Made by a program: the position numbers and the translations under genes. From Streptomyces sp. NBC_01288 (GTDB lineage: Bacteria > Actinomycetota > Actinomycetes > Streptomycetales > Streptomycetaceae), in NCBI RefSeq assembly GCF_035982055.1, contig NZ_CP108427.1:5765001-5829000 (forward strand): a stretch of DNA of 64,000 nucleotides, in the 5' to 3' direction. The first letter of the stretch is position 1, and each line of letters starts with the position of its first letter. Shown here in pieces: positions 41,402 through 51,249 of this stretch. The notes under the pieces are model-generated. The model saw only the letters and a program-made list of their open reading frames with translations. It searched no databases and was not told where the DNA came from.

Positions 41402-42358
41402 GTGACCGTTGGGCCACTCGCTTCTTGGTCAGTGTCGTGCTTCCACGGCCCGAGTAAAGGGCGCTCCGCTGCGCTACGCGTCGCCTTCGGCGATGGCCCT
41501 GCGGGCCACCCTTGACTAGGGCCGCTCCAGCCCGTTTCAGAAGCGAGCGAGCGGCCCGGAGGAACGGGTGGCCAGGTAGGGACCCCCTTGCCTGAACCGT
41601 GTTGCCGACCGGCACTGAGGGGCGCGCTCGCGTCTCGCCTGCACGCCGGGCTGGCTTAGCGGCTACCCGCCGGTGGAGTGGGAGGCGCGACACGAGTGGA
41701 GAGTGCAGGGGGGCATGCTGCCGTCCGGCCTGCACGCGGCCTCGGCTTGAGCGACCGACGCCGGGTGGGTAGGTGCTGGAAGCCGGGGGTAAATCTAACC
41801 ACCGTCGCCACCTTTGACCGGTTAGAAAAGACCACAGGCTGCGGAGAGTGGTGGGGGAAGAGCCCAGCAGGGAAGGGCCAGCGGGATGGGTGGCAGCACC
41901 CAACCGCACTCCCCACCCACTCACCGTTGGCCGCTAAGCCGGCCCGGCGTGCGGGCGAGACCTCAACGCGTCGCACTCGCCCCGGCCCCGCCCTGTCCTC
42001 TCTGGAAGCTGTGTCTATTTCTAACCAGTCACAGCCCACAACGGTGGTTAGATTTACCCCCGGCTTCCAGTAGCCACCCATCCGCCCATCCACCGTTGGC
42101 CGCTGAGCCGGCCCGGCGTGCTGGCGAGACGCGAGCGCGCCCCCAGGCGCCGGGCCGGAACGCGGTACAGGCACGGGGATTCTTGCCTGGCCACCCATCC
42201 CTCGGGGCCGCCCGCTCGCTTCTGAAACGGGATTGAGGGAGGTGAGTCAAGGGTGGAGCGGAGCGGAATCGGCGTAGCCGACGCGACCGCAGGGAGCGCC
42301 CTTTACTCGGCTCCCGCAATCCCGACACTGACCAAGAAGCGGGCGGCCCAACGGTCAC
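41402..42358. repeat. Long imperfect inverted repeat, ~950 bp
   Basis: The left arm starts at 41402 with GTGACCGTTGGGCC, and the right arm ends at 42358 with its reverse complement. The arms share CGCTTCTTGGTCAGTGTCG, GAGTAAAGGGCGCTCC, CCCGTTTCAGAAGCGAGCG and GGAAGCCGGGGGTAAATCTA in the same order and meet near 41848 and 41998. The left arm holds an extra ~80 bases (about 41678-41760). The centre carries a third partial copy of the CCGTTGGCCGCTAAGCCGG block. No gene is visible. It fills the whole gap between the EamA and TIGR03084 genes. Confidence 0.85.
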
Positions 42359-42419
42359 ATCACAGCTCAGGGCCATAGTGCTCCCCCCGGGTCCCCTCAT
42401 CCCGCCCCGTTTAATAATG

Positions 42420-42431
42420 CAAGCACGCTTG
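42420..42431. promoter_or_regulatory. Operator-like palindrome before the acyl-CoA operon
   Basis: CAAGCACGCTTG (CAAG-N4-CTTG) sits in an AT-rich pocket 33 bases before the first gene of the operon. TetR repressors of acyl-CoA pathways in actinobacteria often use CAAG...CTTG sites. The TetR gene at the operon end is the natural candidate. Confidence 0.55.
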
Positions 42432-42463
42432 ATTGTTTCTGGTGCCCCTGCCATGCTCCCTCC

Positions 42464-43264
42464 ATGTCCGATCCGACGCGCGTGTTCGACGACCTGCGTG
42501 AGGAGAGCGAGGAACTCGACCGGCTGGTAGCCGAGTTGAGGCCGGAGGGCTGGGCCTTCGAGACGCCCGCTGCCCGCTGGACCGTCGCCCACCAGATCGC
42601 CCACCTGGCCTGGACCGACCACTCCGCCCTGCTCGCCGTGACGGACGGGGAAGCGTTCCGCGCGCTGGTCGAGAAGGCGCTCGCCGCACCCGAGACGTTC
42701 GTGGACGAGGGTGCGCAGGAGGGGGCCGCCAAGACGCCCGCCCAGCTCCTCGCCGACTGGCGGGCCGGGCGGACGGCCCTGCTGGCAGCCCTGTACGCCG
42801 CACCCACAGGAGTCCGTTTCCCCTGGTACGGGCCACCCATGTCGGCCGCCTCCATGGCCACCGGTCGGCTTATGGAGACCTGGGCCCATGGCCAGGATGT
42901 CGCCGACGCGGTCGGTGTGGTCCGGCCACCTACGGACCGGCTCCGGCATGTGGTGCGCATCGGCGTGCGCGCACGTGACTTCGCCTTCGGTGTGCATGGG
43001 CTCACCCCGCCGAGCGAGGAGTTCCGTGTCGAACTCCGCGCGCCCTCCGGTGAGTTGTGGGTCTGCGGCCCGGAAGACGCACCGCAACGCGTCACCGGCC
43101 CCGCCCTCGATTTCTGCCTCCTCGTCACCCAGCGAGCCCACCGCACCGACCTCGCCGTGGAAGCGGCCGGCCCCGACGCCGATCGCTGGCTCGACATCGC
43201 CCAGGCCTTCGCGGGACCCCCCGGCGCCGGGCGCCCGCCGAAGGAGAAAGGAGCCGGACAGTGA
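42464..43264 (+). CDS. TIGR03084-family metal-binding (DinB/MDMPI-like) protein
   Basis: A 266-residue protein of the mycothiol-dependent maleylpyruvate isomerase-like group. The first helices contain RWTVAHQIAHLAWTDHSALL with metal-ligand histidines, and a third is in METWAHGQDVADAVG. The C-terminal domain carries LRAPSGELWVCGPEDAPQRV, typical of TIGR03084. It is the first gene of the operon and ends inside the GTG of the next. It may be a thiol-linked isomerase or accessory factor; the reaction is unknown. Confidence 0.88.
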   Translation: MSDPTRVFDDLREESEELDRLVAELRPEGWAFETPAARWTVAHQIAHLAWTDHSALLAVTDGEAFRALVEKALAAPETFVDEGAQEGAAKTPAQLLADWRAGRTALLAALYAAPTGVRFPWYGPPMSAASMATGRLMETWAHGQDVADAVGVVRPPTDRLRHVVRIGVRARDFAFGVHGLTPPSEEFRVELRAPSGELWVCGPEDAPQRVTGPALDFCLLVTQRAHRTDLAVEAAGPDADRWLDIAQAFAGPPGAGRPPKEKGAGQ

Positions 43265-44982
43265 CGTCCACCGCTGCCCCCCTCCGCATAGGCAACGCCT
43301 CCGGCTTCTACGGCGACCGCTTCGACGCCCTCCGAGAGATGCTCACCGGCGGCCAACTCGACGTCCTCACCGGTGACTACCTCGCCGAGCTGACCATGCT
43401 CATCCTCGGCCGGGACCGCCTGAAGGACCCCGGCGCCGGGTACGCCCGTACCTTCCTCAAGCAGTTGGAGGAGTCTCTCGGGCTCGCCCAAGAGCGCGGG
43501 GTGCGGATCGTCACCAACGCCGGGGGACTCAATCCCGCTGGACTCGCCGACGCCGTACGGAAGTTGGCCGACCGGCTCGGGATCGCCGTACGGGTCGCGC
43601 ATGTCGAGGGGGACGATCTCGCCGGGCGGTATCCGGACGCCCTTGCCGCGAACGCCTATCTGGGTGGCTTCGGGATCGCCGCTTGCCTGGATGCGGGGGC
43701 CGACGTCGTGGTCACCGGGCGGGTCACCGATGCCGCCCTGGTCACCGGGCCTGCCGTCGCTCACTTCGGGTGGCGGGCCGACGACCACGACCGGCTCGCG
43801 GGGGCCGTGGTCGCCGGACATGTGCTGGAGTGCGGGACCCAGGCGACCGGCGGCAACTACGCCTTCTTCACCGAGCACGCGCCCGAAAAGCTCCGCCGCC
43901 CCGGCTTTCCGCTCGCCGAGATCCATGAGGACGGCTCCTGCGTCATCACCAAACACCCGGGCACGGGCGGAGTCGTGGACCTCGGCACCGTCACCGCGCA
44001 ACTCCTCTACGAGACGCACGGCGCGCGGTACGCAGGGCCCGATGTCACCGCCCGCCTCGACACCGTACGGCTCAGTGAGGACGGGACAGGGGCCGGGCCC
44101 GACCGGGTTCGGATCGAGGGCGTGCGGGGAGAGGCTCCGCCGCCGAGCCTCAAGGTCGGGCTCAACCGGCTGGGCGGCTTCCGCAACGAGGTCACCTTCG
44201 TGCTCACCGGCCTCGACATCGAGCGCAAGGCCACGCTCGTCCGGGAGCAGATGGAGGCCGCGTTCGGCGAGGGGAACGCCAAGTCCCGGCCCGGTGAACT
44301 CCGTTGGGATCTCGCCCGTACCGACCATGCGGACGCCTCCACCGAGGAGACCGCCAGCGCACTGCTGCGGCTCGTCGTGCGGGATGCCGATCCGGAGGTC
44401 GTCGGGCGGGCGCTGAGCGCCGCCGCCGTCGAACTCGCACTGGCCAGTTACCCCGGCTTCCATGTGCTGACCCCACCTGGAAAGGGAGCGCCCTATGGCG
44501 TCTTCGATGATGTGTATGTCCCCCATGGCGCCGTCGACCATATGGCCGTCCTCCACGACGGGCGCCGGATTCCTGTGGCCCCGGCCCACGACACCCGCGT
44601 ACTGGAAGACGTTCCGCAGCCGGCCCTCCCCGAGCCTCCGCCGGACGGGCCCACGGCGCGGGCGCCCCTTGGTCTGGTCGCCGGGGCCCGTAGCGGTGAC
44701 AAGGGAGGGAACGCCAACGTGGGGGTGTGGGCGCGTACGGATGAGGGGTGGCGCTGGCTCGCCCATGCGCTGACCGTCGAGAGGTTCAGGCAACTCCTGC
44801 CGGAGACCGCCGAGTTGGGGGTCACGAGGCATGTCCTGCCCAACCTCCGTTCTCTCAACTTCGTCGTCGAGGGGATTCTCGGCGAGGGCGTCGCCGCCCA
44901 GCATCGTTTCGATCCGCAGGCCAAGGCCCTGGGCGAATGGCTGCGTTCCCGCCGTCTGGACATACCGGAGGCACTCCTGTGA
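43261..44982 (+). CDS. AtuA-like protein (DUF1446, acyclic terpene utilisation family)
   Basis: A 573-residue protein from GTG 43261 with AAGGAGAAAGGAG upstream. IGNASGFYGDRFDALREMLT, DYLAELTMLILGRDR and GGNYAFFTEH are family hallmarks. AtuA of Pseudomonas belongs to the citronellol/geraniol degradation cluster, where its exact reaction is unclear, perhaps hydration or lyase chemistry on the carboxylated acyl-CoA. The stop overlaps the next start (GTGA). Presence with the carboxylase pair supports a branched acyl-CoA pathway. Confidence 0.92.
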   Translation: MTSTAAPLRIGNASGFYGDRFDALREMLTGGQLDVLTGDYLAELTMLILGRDRLKDPGAGYARTFLKQLEESLGLAQERGVRIVTNAGGLNPAGLADAVRKLADRLGIAVRVAHVEGDDLAGRYPDALAANAYLGGFGIAACLDAGADVVVTGRVTDAALVTGPAVAHFGWRADDHDRLAGAVVAGHVLECGTQATGGNYAFFTEHAPEKLRRPGFPLAEIHEDGSCVITKHPGTGGVVDLGTVTAQLLYETHGARYAGPDVTARLDTVRLSEDGTGAGPDRVRIEGVRGEAPPPSLKVGLNRLGGFRNEVTFVLTGLDIERKATLVREQMEAAFGEGNAKSRPGELRWDLARTDHADASTEETASALLRLVVRDADPEVVGRALSAAAVELALASYPGFHVLTPPGKGAPYGVFDDVYVPHGAVDHMAVLHDGRRIPVAPAHDTRVLEDVPQPALPEPPPDGPTARAPLGLVAGARSGDKGGNANVGVWARTDEGWRWLAHALTVERFRQLLPETAELGVTRHVLPNLRSLNFVVEGILGEGVAAQHRFDPQAKALGEWLRSRRLDIPEALL

Positions 44983-46577
44983 CCGTCCTTTCGACCGCCC
45001 TGGACACCAACGGTCCCGACTACACGGCCCACCGCGAGGCCATGCTCGCCAAACTCGGCGAACTCGACGCCGAGCACGCGAAGGCTCTCGCCGGTGGCGG
45101 GCCGAAATACGTCGAACGGCACCGCAAGCGCGGCAAGTTGCTCGCCCGCGAGCGCGTCGAGCTGCTCCTCGACCCCGACACGCCCTTCCTCGAACTGTCC
45201 CCGCTCGCCGCCTGGGGCAGCGACTACGCGGTCGGCGCCTCCCTCGTCACCGGCATCGGGGTGGTGGAAGGCGTGGAGTGCCTGATCACCGCCAACGACC
45301 CCACCGTGCGCGGCGGGGCCAGCAACCCCTGGTCGCTGAAGAAGGCCCTGCGCGCCAACGACATCGCCCTCGCCAACCGCCTCCCCTGCATCAGCCTCGT
45401 CGAGTCCGGCGGCGCGGATCTCCCGTCCCAGAAGGAGATCTTCATCCCGGGCGGCGCCATCTTCCGCGACCTCACCCGCCTCTCGGCCGCCGGCATTCCG
45501 ACGATCGCCGTCGTCTTCGGCAACTCGACCGCCGGCGGCGCGTACATCCCCGGCATGTCCGACCACGTGATCATGGTCAAGGAACGGGCGAAGGTGTTCC
45601 TCGGCGGGCCGCCGCTCGTGAAGATGGCGACCGGCGAGGAGAGCGACGACGAATCGCTCGGCGGCGCCGAGATGCACGCGCGCGTCTCGGGCCTCGCGGA
45701 CCACTTCGCCGTGGACGAGCAGGACGCCCTGCGCCAGGCACGCCGCGTCGTCGCCCGCCTCAACCACCGCAAGGCGTACGGCGATCCGGCCCCGGCGGCA
45801 CCCCCCAAGTACGACGAGGACGAGCTACTGGGCATCGTCCCGGGGGACCTGAAGACCCCCTTCGATCCTCGCGAGGTCGTCGCCCGGCTCGTAGACGCCT
45901 CCGACTTCGACGAGTTCAAGCCCCTCTACGGCACGAGCCTCGTCACCGGTTGGGCCACCCTGCACGGCTATCCGGTCGGCATCCTGGCGAACGCCCAAGG
46001 CGTCCTCTTCAGTCAGGAGTCCCAAAAGGCCGCCCAGTTCATCCAGTTGGCCAACCAGCGCGACATCCCGCTGCTCTTCCTGCACAACACCACCGGCTAC
46101 ATGGTCGGCAAGGAGTACGAACAGGGCGGCATCATCAAGCACGGCGCGATGATGATCAACGCCGTCAGCAACAGCCGCGTACCGCATCTGTCCGTGCTCA
46201 TGGGCGCCTCCTACGGCGCCGGCCACTACGGCATGTGCGGCCGCGCCTACGACCCCCGCTTCCTCTTCGCCTGGCCCAGCGCCAAGTCCGCCGTCATGGG
46301 CCCCCAACAGCTCGCCGGCGTCCTGTCGATCGTCGCCCGCCAGTCGGCCGTAGCGAAGGGGCAGCCCTACGACGACGACGCGGACGCGGCGTTGCGCGCC
46401 ATGGTGGAGCAGCAGATCGAGTCCGAGTCCCTGCCGATGTTCCTGTCGGGGCGGCTGTACGACGACGGTGTCATCGACCCGCGCGACACCCGCACCGTCC
46501 TCGGCCTGTGCCTGTCCGCCATCCACACCGCGCCCTACGAGGGCGCGCGCGGTGGCTTCGGCGTCTTCCGGATGTGA
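44979..46577 (+). CDS. Acyl-CoA carboxylase beta subunit (carboxyltransferase)
   Basis: A 532-residue carboxyltransferase with both crotonase-like halves. VGASLVTGIGVVEGVECLIT, FGNSTAGGAYIPGMSDH and MGASYGAGHYGMCGRAYDPR resemble methylcrotonyl-CoA and geranyl-CoA carboxylase beta subunits. It moves CO2 from biotin to a 3-methyl-branched enoyl-CoA. Context with AtuA leaves methylcrotonyl-, geranyl- or a related CoA possible. It starts at GTG 44979 in the previous stop. Confidence 0.94.
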   Translation: MTVLSTALDTNGPDYTAHREAMLAKLGELDAEHAKALAGGGPKYVERHRKRGKLLARERVELLLDPDTPFLELSPLAAWGSDYAVGASLVTGIGVVEGVECLITANDPTVRGGASNPWSLKKALRANDIALANRLPCISLVESGGADLPSQKEIFIPGGAIFRDLTRLSAAGIPTIAVVFGNSTAGGAYIPGMSDHVIMVKERAKVFLGGPPLVKMATGEESDDESLGGAEMHARVSGLADHFAVDEQDALRQARRVVARLNHRKAYGDPAPAAPPKYDEDELLGIVPGDLKTPFDPREVVARLVDASDFDEFKPLYGTSLVTGWATLHGYPVGILANAQGVLFSQESQKAAQFIQLANQRDIPLLFLHNTTGYMVGKEYEQGGIIKHGAMMINAVSNSRVPHLSVLMGASYGAGHYGMCGRAYDPRFLFAWPSAKSAVMGPQQLAGVLSIVARQSAVAKGQPYDDDADAALRAMVEQQIESESLPMFLSGRLYDDGVIDPRDTRTVLGLCLSAIHTAPYEGARGGFGVFRM

Positions 46578-46582
46578 GGGCC

Positions 46583-48457
46583 ATGACCGACATGAGGGAC
46601 CACATGATCGCGACCGTCCTTGTCGCCAACCGGGGCGAGATCGCCTGCCGGATCTTCCGCACCTGCCGCGAACTCGGCATCCGCACGGTCGCCGTCCACT
46701 CGGACGCCGACGAGCACGCGCTCCACACACGCGTGGCCGACGCCACGGTACAGCTCCCCGGCTCGACGCCCACGGACACGTACCTGCGCGGGGAGTCGAT
46801 AGTGAAGGCGGCCGTCGCCGCAGGCGCGGACGCCGTGCACCCCGGCTACGGCTTCCTCTCCGAGAACGCCGACTTCGCCCGCGCCGTCCAGGCCGCCGGC
46901 CTGCTCTGGATCGGCCCCCCGCCCGAGGCGATCGAGGCCATGGCCTCCAAGACCCGCGCCAAACAACTCATGGGCATCGCCCCCCTGGAACACGTCACCG
47001 AGGCCGACCTCCCCGTCCTGGTGAAGGCGGCGGCGGGTGGTGGCGGGCGCGGCATGCGGGTCGTACGCCAACTCGCGGACCTGCCATCCGAGTTGACGGC
47101 GGCACGCGCCGAGGCGATGAGCGCCTTCGGCGACGGCGAGGTCTTCGTCGAGCCCTACGTGGAAGGCGGCCGACACGTCGAGGTCCAGATCCTCGCCGAC
47201 ACCCACGGCACGGTCTGGCCCCTCGGCACCCGCGACTGCTCCCTCCAACGCCGCCACCAGAAGGTGATCGAGGAGTCCCCGGCCCCGGGCCTACCGGATC
47301 AACTCGCGCAGGAACTCGGTGAGTTGGCGGTACGCGCCGCCCGCGCGGTCGCCTACGAAGGCGCCGGAACGGTCGAGTTCCTGATCTCCCCCGACAACAA
47401 GGCCCACTTCCTGGAGATGAACACCCGCCTCCAGGTCGAACACCCGGTGACAGAAGCCGTGTTCGGCATCGACCTCGTGGCCCTGCAACTACGCATCGCG
47501 GAGGGCGAGCCCCTGGAAAACGACCCCCCGAACCCGCGCGGCCACGCCATAGAAGCCCGCCTCTACGCCGAGGATCCGTCCCACGACTGGACCCCCCAGA
47601 CCGGCACCCTGCACCGCATAGCCGTCCCGAACGGCGTCCGCCTCGACACGGGTTACACCGACGGCGACACCATAGGCATCCACTACGACCCGATGCTCGC
47701 CAAGGTCGTAGCCCACGCCCCCACCCGCGCCGAAGCCCTCCGCAAACTCGCCGGCGCCCTGGAACGGACGACAATCCACGGCCCGATCACCAACCGCACC
47801 CTCCTCGTCAACTCCCTACGCCACAAGGAGTTCACGACGGCCCACATGGACACGGGTTTCTACGACCGCCACCTCCCGGAACTCGCAGAGGCCACCCCCG
47901 ACCCGCATGCCCCCCTCGCGGCAGCCCTCGCCGACACCCACGGCCGCTCCCGCTTCGGAGGAGGCGCCTGGCGCAACCTCCCCTCCCAGCCCCAGACCAA
48001 GCGCTACGCCATGGGCGACACCGAGTGCGAGGTCCAGTACCGCCACACGAGGGAGGGCCTGACGGCGGACGGGGTGCGGGTCATCCACGCGGACGCCGAG
48101 CGAGTCGTACTCGAACTGGACGGTGTGAGGCGGAAGTTCGAGGTCGCGAGCTACGGCGACGACCAGGTGTACGTGAACGCAACGACCCTGACAGCCCTCC
48201 CTCGCTTCCCCGACCCAGCCGCCCAACTGGCCCCCGGCTCCCTCCTGGCCCCCATGCCGGGCACGGTGGTGAGAGTGGCAGACGGCCTGATGGTAGGAGC
48301 CCAAGTAGCCGCAGGCGAACCGTTGTTGTGGCTAGAGGCAATGAAGATGGAACACAAGATCACGGCGCCGGTAACGGGCAATCTGACGGCTCTGAACGCT
48401 GTACCCGGCCAACAGGTACAGCTCGCCGATCTATTGGCGGTAGTAGAGCCCACCTAA
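46583..48457 (+). CDS. Acyl-CoA carboxylase alpha subunit (biotin carboxylase + BCCP)
   Basis: A 624-residue biotin-dependent subunit. The biotin carboxylase part opens VLVANRGEIACRIFRTCREL and has the ATP-grasp loop KAAAGGGGRGMRVV, and later FLEMNTRLQVEHPVTE. The C-terminal biotinyl domain carries EAMKMEHKI with the lysine that takes biotin. GAGGGCC precedes ATG 46583. Partner of the beta subunit just upstream. An interspersed repeat starts right at its stop. Confidence 0.95.
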   Translation: MTDMRDHMIATVLVANRGEIACRIFRTCRELGIRTVAVHSDADEHALHTRVADATVQLPGSTPTDTYLRGESIVKAAVAAGADAVHPGYGFLSENADFARAVQAAGLLWIGPPPEAIEAMASKTRAKQLMGIAPLEHVTEADLPVLVKAAAGGGGRGMRVVRQLADLPSELTAARAEAMSAFGDGEVFVEPYVEGGRHVEVQILADTHGTVWPLGTRDCSLQRRHQKVIEESPAPGLPDQLAQELGELAVRAARAVAYEGAGTVEFLISPDNKAHFLEMNTRLQVEHPVTEAVFGIDLVALQLRIAEGEPLENDPPNPRGHAIEARLYAEDPSHDWTPQTGTLHRIAVPNGVRLDTGYTDGDTIGIHYDPMLAKVVAHAPTRAEALRKLAGALERTTIHGPITNRTLLVNSLRHKEFTTAHMDTGFYDRHLPELAEATPDPHAPLAAALADTHGRSRFGGGAWRNLPSQPQTKRYAMGDTECEVQYRHTREGLTADGVRVIHADAERVVLELDGVRRKFEVASYGDDQVYVNATTLTALPRFPDPAAQLAPGSLLAPMPGTVVRVADGLMVGAQVAAGEPLLWLEAMKMEHKITAPVTGNLTALNAVPGQQVQLADLLAVVEPT

Positions 48458-48484
48458 GGGGCGCGGGGAACTGCGCGACCAGCC
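48458..48484 (+). repeat. Interspersed element, copy 3
   Basis: GGGGCGCGGGGAACTGCGCG then ACCAGCC starts on the base after the TAA of the biotin carboxylase gene. Here it lies inside an operon, 17 bases before the next start, so it cannot act as a complete terminator. Confidence 0.85.
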
Positions 48485-48500
48485 ACGACGAGGGAGTCAC

Positions 48501-49631
48501 ATGTCCACTACCGAAACCGAAGAACACAAGGCCCTACGTGCAGCCGTCTCCACCCTGGGCAAACGCCACGGCCGCACCTACGACCGAGAACAACTCTGGT
48601 CCGAGGCAGCCAAACTCGGCTACCTAGGCGTCAACCTCCCCGAGGAATACGGCGGCGGAGGCGGCGGCATCTCCGAACTCTCCATCGTCCTGGAGGAGTT
48701 GGGAGCAGCCGGCTGCCCCCTCCTCATGATGGTCGTGTCACCAGCAATCTGCGGAACGGTAATCGCCCGCTTCGGCACAGAAGCCCAAAAGCAAACCTGG
48801 CTCCCCGCCCTGGCGGACGGCACCCGAACCATGGCCTTCGGCATCACAGAACCGGACGCCGGCTCCAACAGCCACCGCATCACCACCACAGCCCGCAAAG
48901 ACGGAACAGACTGGCTCCTCACCGGCCGCAAGGTCTTCATCTCCGGCGTCGACCTGGCCGACGCGACCCTCATAGTCGGCCGCACAGAAGACTCCCGCAC
49001 AGGCCGCCTGAAGCCCTGCCTGTTCATCGTCCCGCGAGACGCCCCCGGCTTCACCCGCCGCCAGATAGACATGGAACTCCAGGCGGTGGAGAAGCAGTTC
49101 GAGCTGACCCTGGACGACGTACGACTCCCGGCGGACGCACTGGTCGGAGACGAAGACGCCGGCCTGCTCCAACTCTTCGCCGGTCTCAACCCCGAACGCA
49201 TCATGACCGCCGCCTTCGCGATCGGCATGGGCCGCTACGCGCTGGCCCGAGCCATCGAGTACGCCCGCGACCGCACCGTATGGGACGCCCCCATCGGCGC
49301 CCACCAGGCCATCGCGCACCCCCTCGCCCAGGCGCACATCGACCTCGAACTCGCCCGCCTGATGATGCAGAAGGCGGCGTACCTGTACGACGCCGGTGAC
49401 GACGTGGGTGCGGGCGAGGCCGCCAACATGGCCAAGTACGCGGCCGGCGAGGCCTGCGTGCGGGCGGTGGACCAGTCCGTGCACACCCTCGGCGGCAACG
49501 GCCTCACGCGGGAATTCGGGCTCGCCTCATTGATAACCGCCGCGCGCGTGGCTCGTATTGCTCCGGTGAGCCGGGAGATGATTCTCAACTACGTCTCCCA
49601 CCAGACCCTGGGCCTGCCCAAGTCGTACTAG
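48501..49631 (+). CDS. Acyl-CoA dehydrogenase
   Basis: A 376-residue flavoenzyme. AFGITEPDAGSNSHRITTTA is the FAD-binding signature, and QSVHTLGGNGLTREFGLASL with AARVARIAPVSREMI is the C-terminal dimer and active-site region. It introduces the alpha-beta double bond into an acyl-CoA, as AtuD or citronellyl-CoA dehydrogenases do. The CACGACGAGGGAG leader gives a good ribosome site for ATG 48501. Confidence 0.94.
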   Translation: MSTTETEEHKALRAAVSTLGKRHGRTYDREQLWSEAAKLGYLGVNLPEEYGGGGGGISELSIVLEELGAAGCPLLMMVVSPAICGTVIARFGTEAQKQTWLPALADGTRTMAFGITEPDAGSNSHRITTTARKDGTDWLLTGRKVFISGVDLADATLIVGRTEDSRTGRLKPCLFIVPRDAPGFTRRQIDMELQAVEKQFELTLDDVRLPADALVGDEDAGLLQLFAGLNPERIMTAAFAIGMGRYALARAIEYARDRTVWDAPIGAHQAIAHPLAQAHIDLELARLMMQKAAYLYDAGDDVGAGEAANMAKYAAGEACVRAVDQSVHTLGGNGLTREFGLASLITAARVARIAPVSREMILNYVSHQTLGLPKSY

Positions 49632-49680
49632 CCCAGGGCCCGAAGCCCGCCACAAGCCCAGTGCCGCGCCAGGAGGAACC

Positions 49681-51249
49681 ATGTTCCGCAGCGAGTACGC
49701 AGACGTTCCGGCCGTCGAACTCCCCATCCACGACGCGGTGTTGGCCCGAGCCGCCGAGTTCGGCGACGAACCCGCGCTGGTGGACGGCACGGACGGCACC
49801 ACGCTCACGTACACCCAACTCGACGCGTTCCACCGGCGGATCGCGGCCGGCCTCGCGGACGCGGGCGTGCGCAAGGGGGACGTCCTCGCCCTGCACAGCC
49901 CCAACACGGTGGCTTTCCCGCTGGCGTTCTACGCCGCCACGCGCGCGGGTGCCTCCGTCACGACGGTGCACCCGCTCGCCACCCCGGAGGAGTTCGCCAA
50001 GCAGCTGCGCGACTCGGCGGCCCGCTGGATCGTCACCCTGTCACCGCTCCTGGACGCGGCACGCCGTGCCGCCGAACTCGCGGGCGGCGTCGAGGAGATA
50101 TTCGTCTGCGACAGCGCGCCCGGCCACCGCTCCCTCGCCGACATGCTCGGCTCCACGGCCCCCGAGCCGACGGTCGACATCGACCCGGTGACGGACGTGG
50201 CGGCTCTCCCGTACTCCTCGGGCACGACCGGCACTCCCAAGGGTGTGATGCTCACCCACCGTCAAATAGCGACGAACCTGGCCCAGTTGGAGCCCGCGGT
50301 CCCCACCGGCCCAGGCGACCGCATCCTCGCCGTGCTCCCCTTCTTCCACATCTACGGTCTGACGGCCCTGATGAACGCCCCCCTGAGGAAGGGCGCCGCG
50401 GTCGTGGTCCTCCCGCGCTTCGAGCTGGAGACCTTCCTCGCGGCCATCGAGAACCACCGCATCACCGGCCTCTACGTGGCCCCGCCCATAGTCCTGGCCC
50501 TCGCCAAGCACCCCGCGGTCGCGCAGTACGACCTCTCGTCCCTCAAATACATCATCAGCGCCGCCGCCCCTCTCGACGCGAACCTCGCCGCCGCCTGCTC
50601 CCACCGCCTGGGCCTGCCGCCCGTAGGCCAGGCGTACGGCATGACGGAACTGTCCCCGGGGACCCACGTGGTCCCCGTACGGGACATGCCCACCGCACCC
50701 CCGGGAACCGTCGGCAAGCTCATCGCCGGCACCGAGATGCGGATCGTCTCCCTCGACGACCCCGACAAGGACCTCGGCATCGGCGAGGCGGGCGAACTCC
50801 TCATCCGCGGCCCCCAGGTGATGAAGGGCTACCTCGGCCGTCCCGACGACACCGCCGCGATGATCGACCAGGACGGCTGGCTGCGCACCGGGGACGTCGG
50901 CTACGTGGACGACGGCGGCTGGACGTTCGTCGTGGACCGCGTCAAGGAACTCATCAAGTACAAGGGCTTCCAGGTGGCCCCCGCCGAACTGGAGGCCCTC
51001 CTGCTCACCCACCCCGGCATCGCCGACGCGGCCGTCGTGGGCGAGTACAACGACGACAACAACGAGGTCCCGCACGCGTACGTGGTCCGCCACCCGACCG
51101 CCCCCGACCTCTCCCAGAGCGAGGTCCTGATGTACGTCGCCGAACGCGTCGCCCCGTACAAACGCGTCCGCATCGTCACCTTCATCGAGGCCGTCCCCCG
51201 AGCCGCCTCCGGCAAGATCCTGCGCCGGGAACTGCGAGGCCGCGCATGA
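49681..51249 (+). CDS. Acyl-CoA synthetase (4-coumarate-CoA ligase-like)
   Basis: A 522-residue AMP-forming ligase. The P-loop is LPYSSGTTGTPKGVMLTHRQ, the adenine motif is GQAYGMTELSPG, and the hinge and catalytic lysine regions are DGWLRTGDVGYVDD and PRAASGKILRRELR. It activates a carboxylic acid to its CoA thioester for the pathway. AGGAGGAACC precedes ATG 49681. Overlaps the enoyl-CoA hydratase by four bases. Confidence 0.95.
   Translation: MFRSEYADVPAVELPIHDAVLARAAEFGDEPALVDGTDGTTLTYTQLDAFHRRIAAGLADAGVRKGDVLALHSPNTVAFPLAFYAATRAGASVTTVHPLATPEEFAKQLRDSAARWIVTLSPLLDAARRAAELAGGVEEIFVCDSAPGHRSLADMLGSTAPEPTVDIDPVTDVAALPYSSGTTGTPKGVMLTHRQIATNLAQLEPAVPTGPGDRILAVLPFFHIYGLTALMNAPLRKGAAVVVLPRFELETFLAAIENHRITGLYVAPPIVLALAKHPAVAQYDLSSLKYIISAAAPLDANLAAACSHRLGLPPVGQAYGMTELSPGTHVVPVRDMPTAPPGTVGKLIAGTEMRIVSLDDPDKDLGIGEAGELLIRGPQVMKGYLGRPDDTAAMIDQDGWLRTGDVGYVDDGGWTFVVDRVKELIKYKGFQVAPAELEALLLTHPGIADAAVVGEYNDDNNEVPHAYVVRHPTAPDLSQSEVLMYVAERVAPYKRVRIVTFIEAVPRAASGKILRRELRGRA

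Noticed and set aside
42397..44904. 835-codon minus-strand frame opposite the TIGR03084 and AtuA genes
   Set aside because: Shadow frame; the plus strand has recognisable families with overlapping operon starts.
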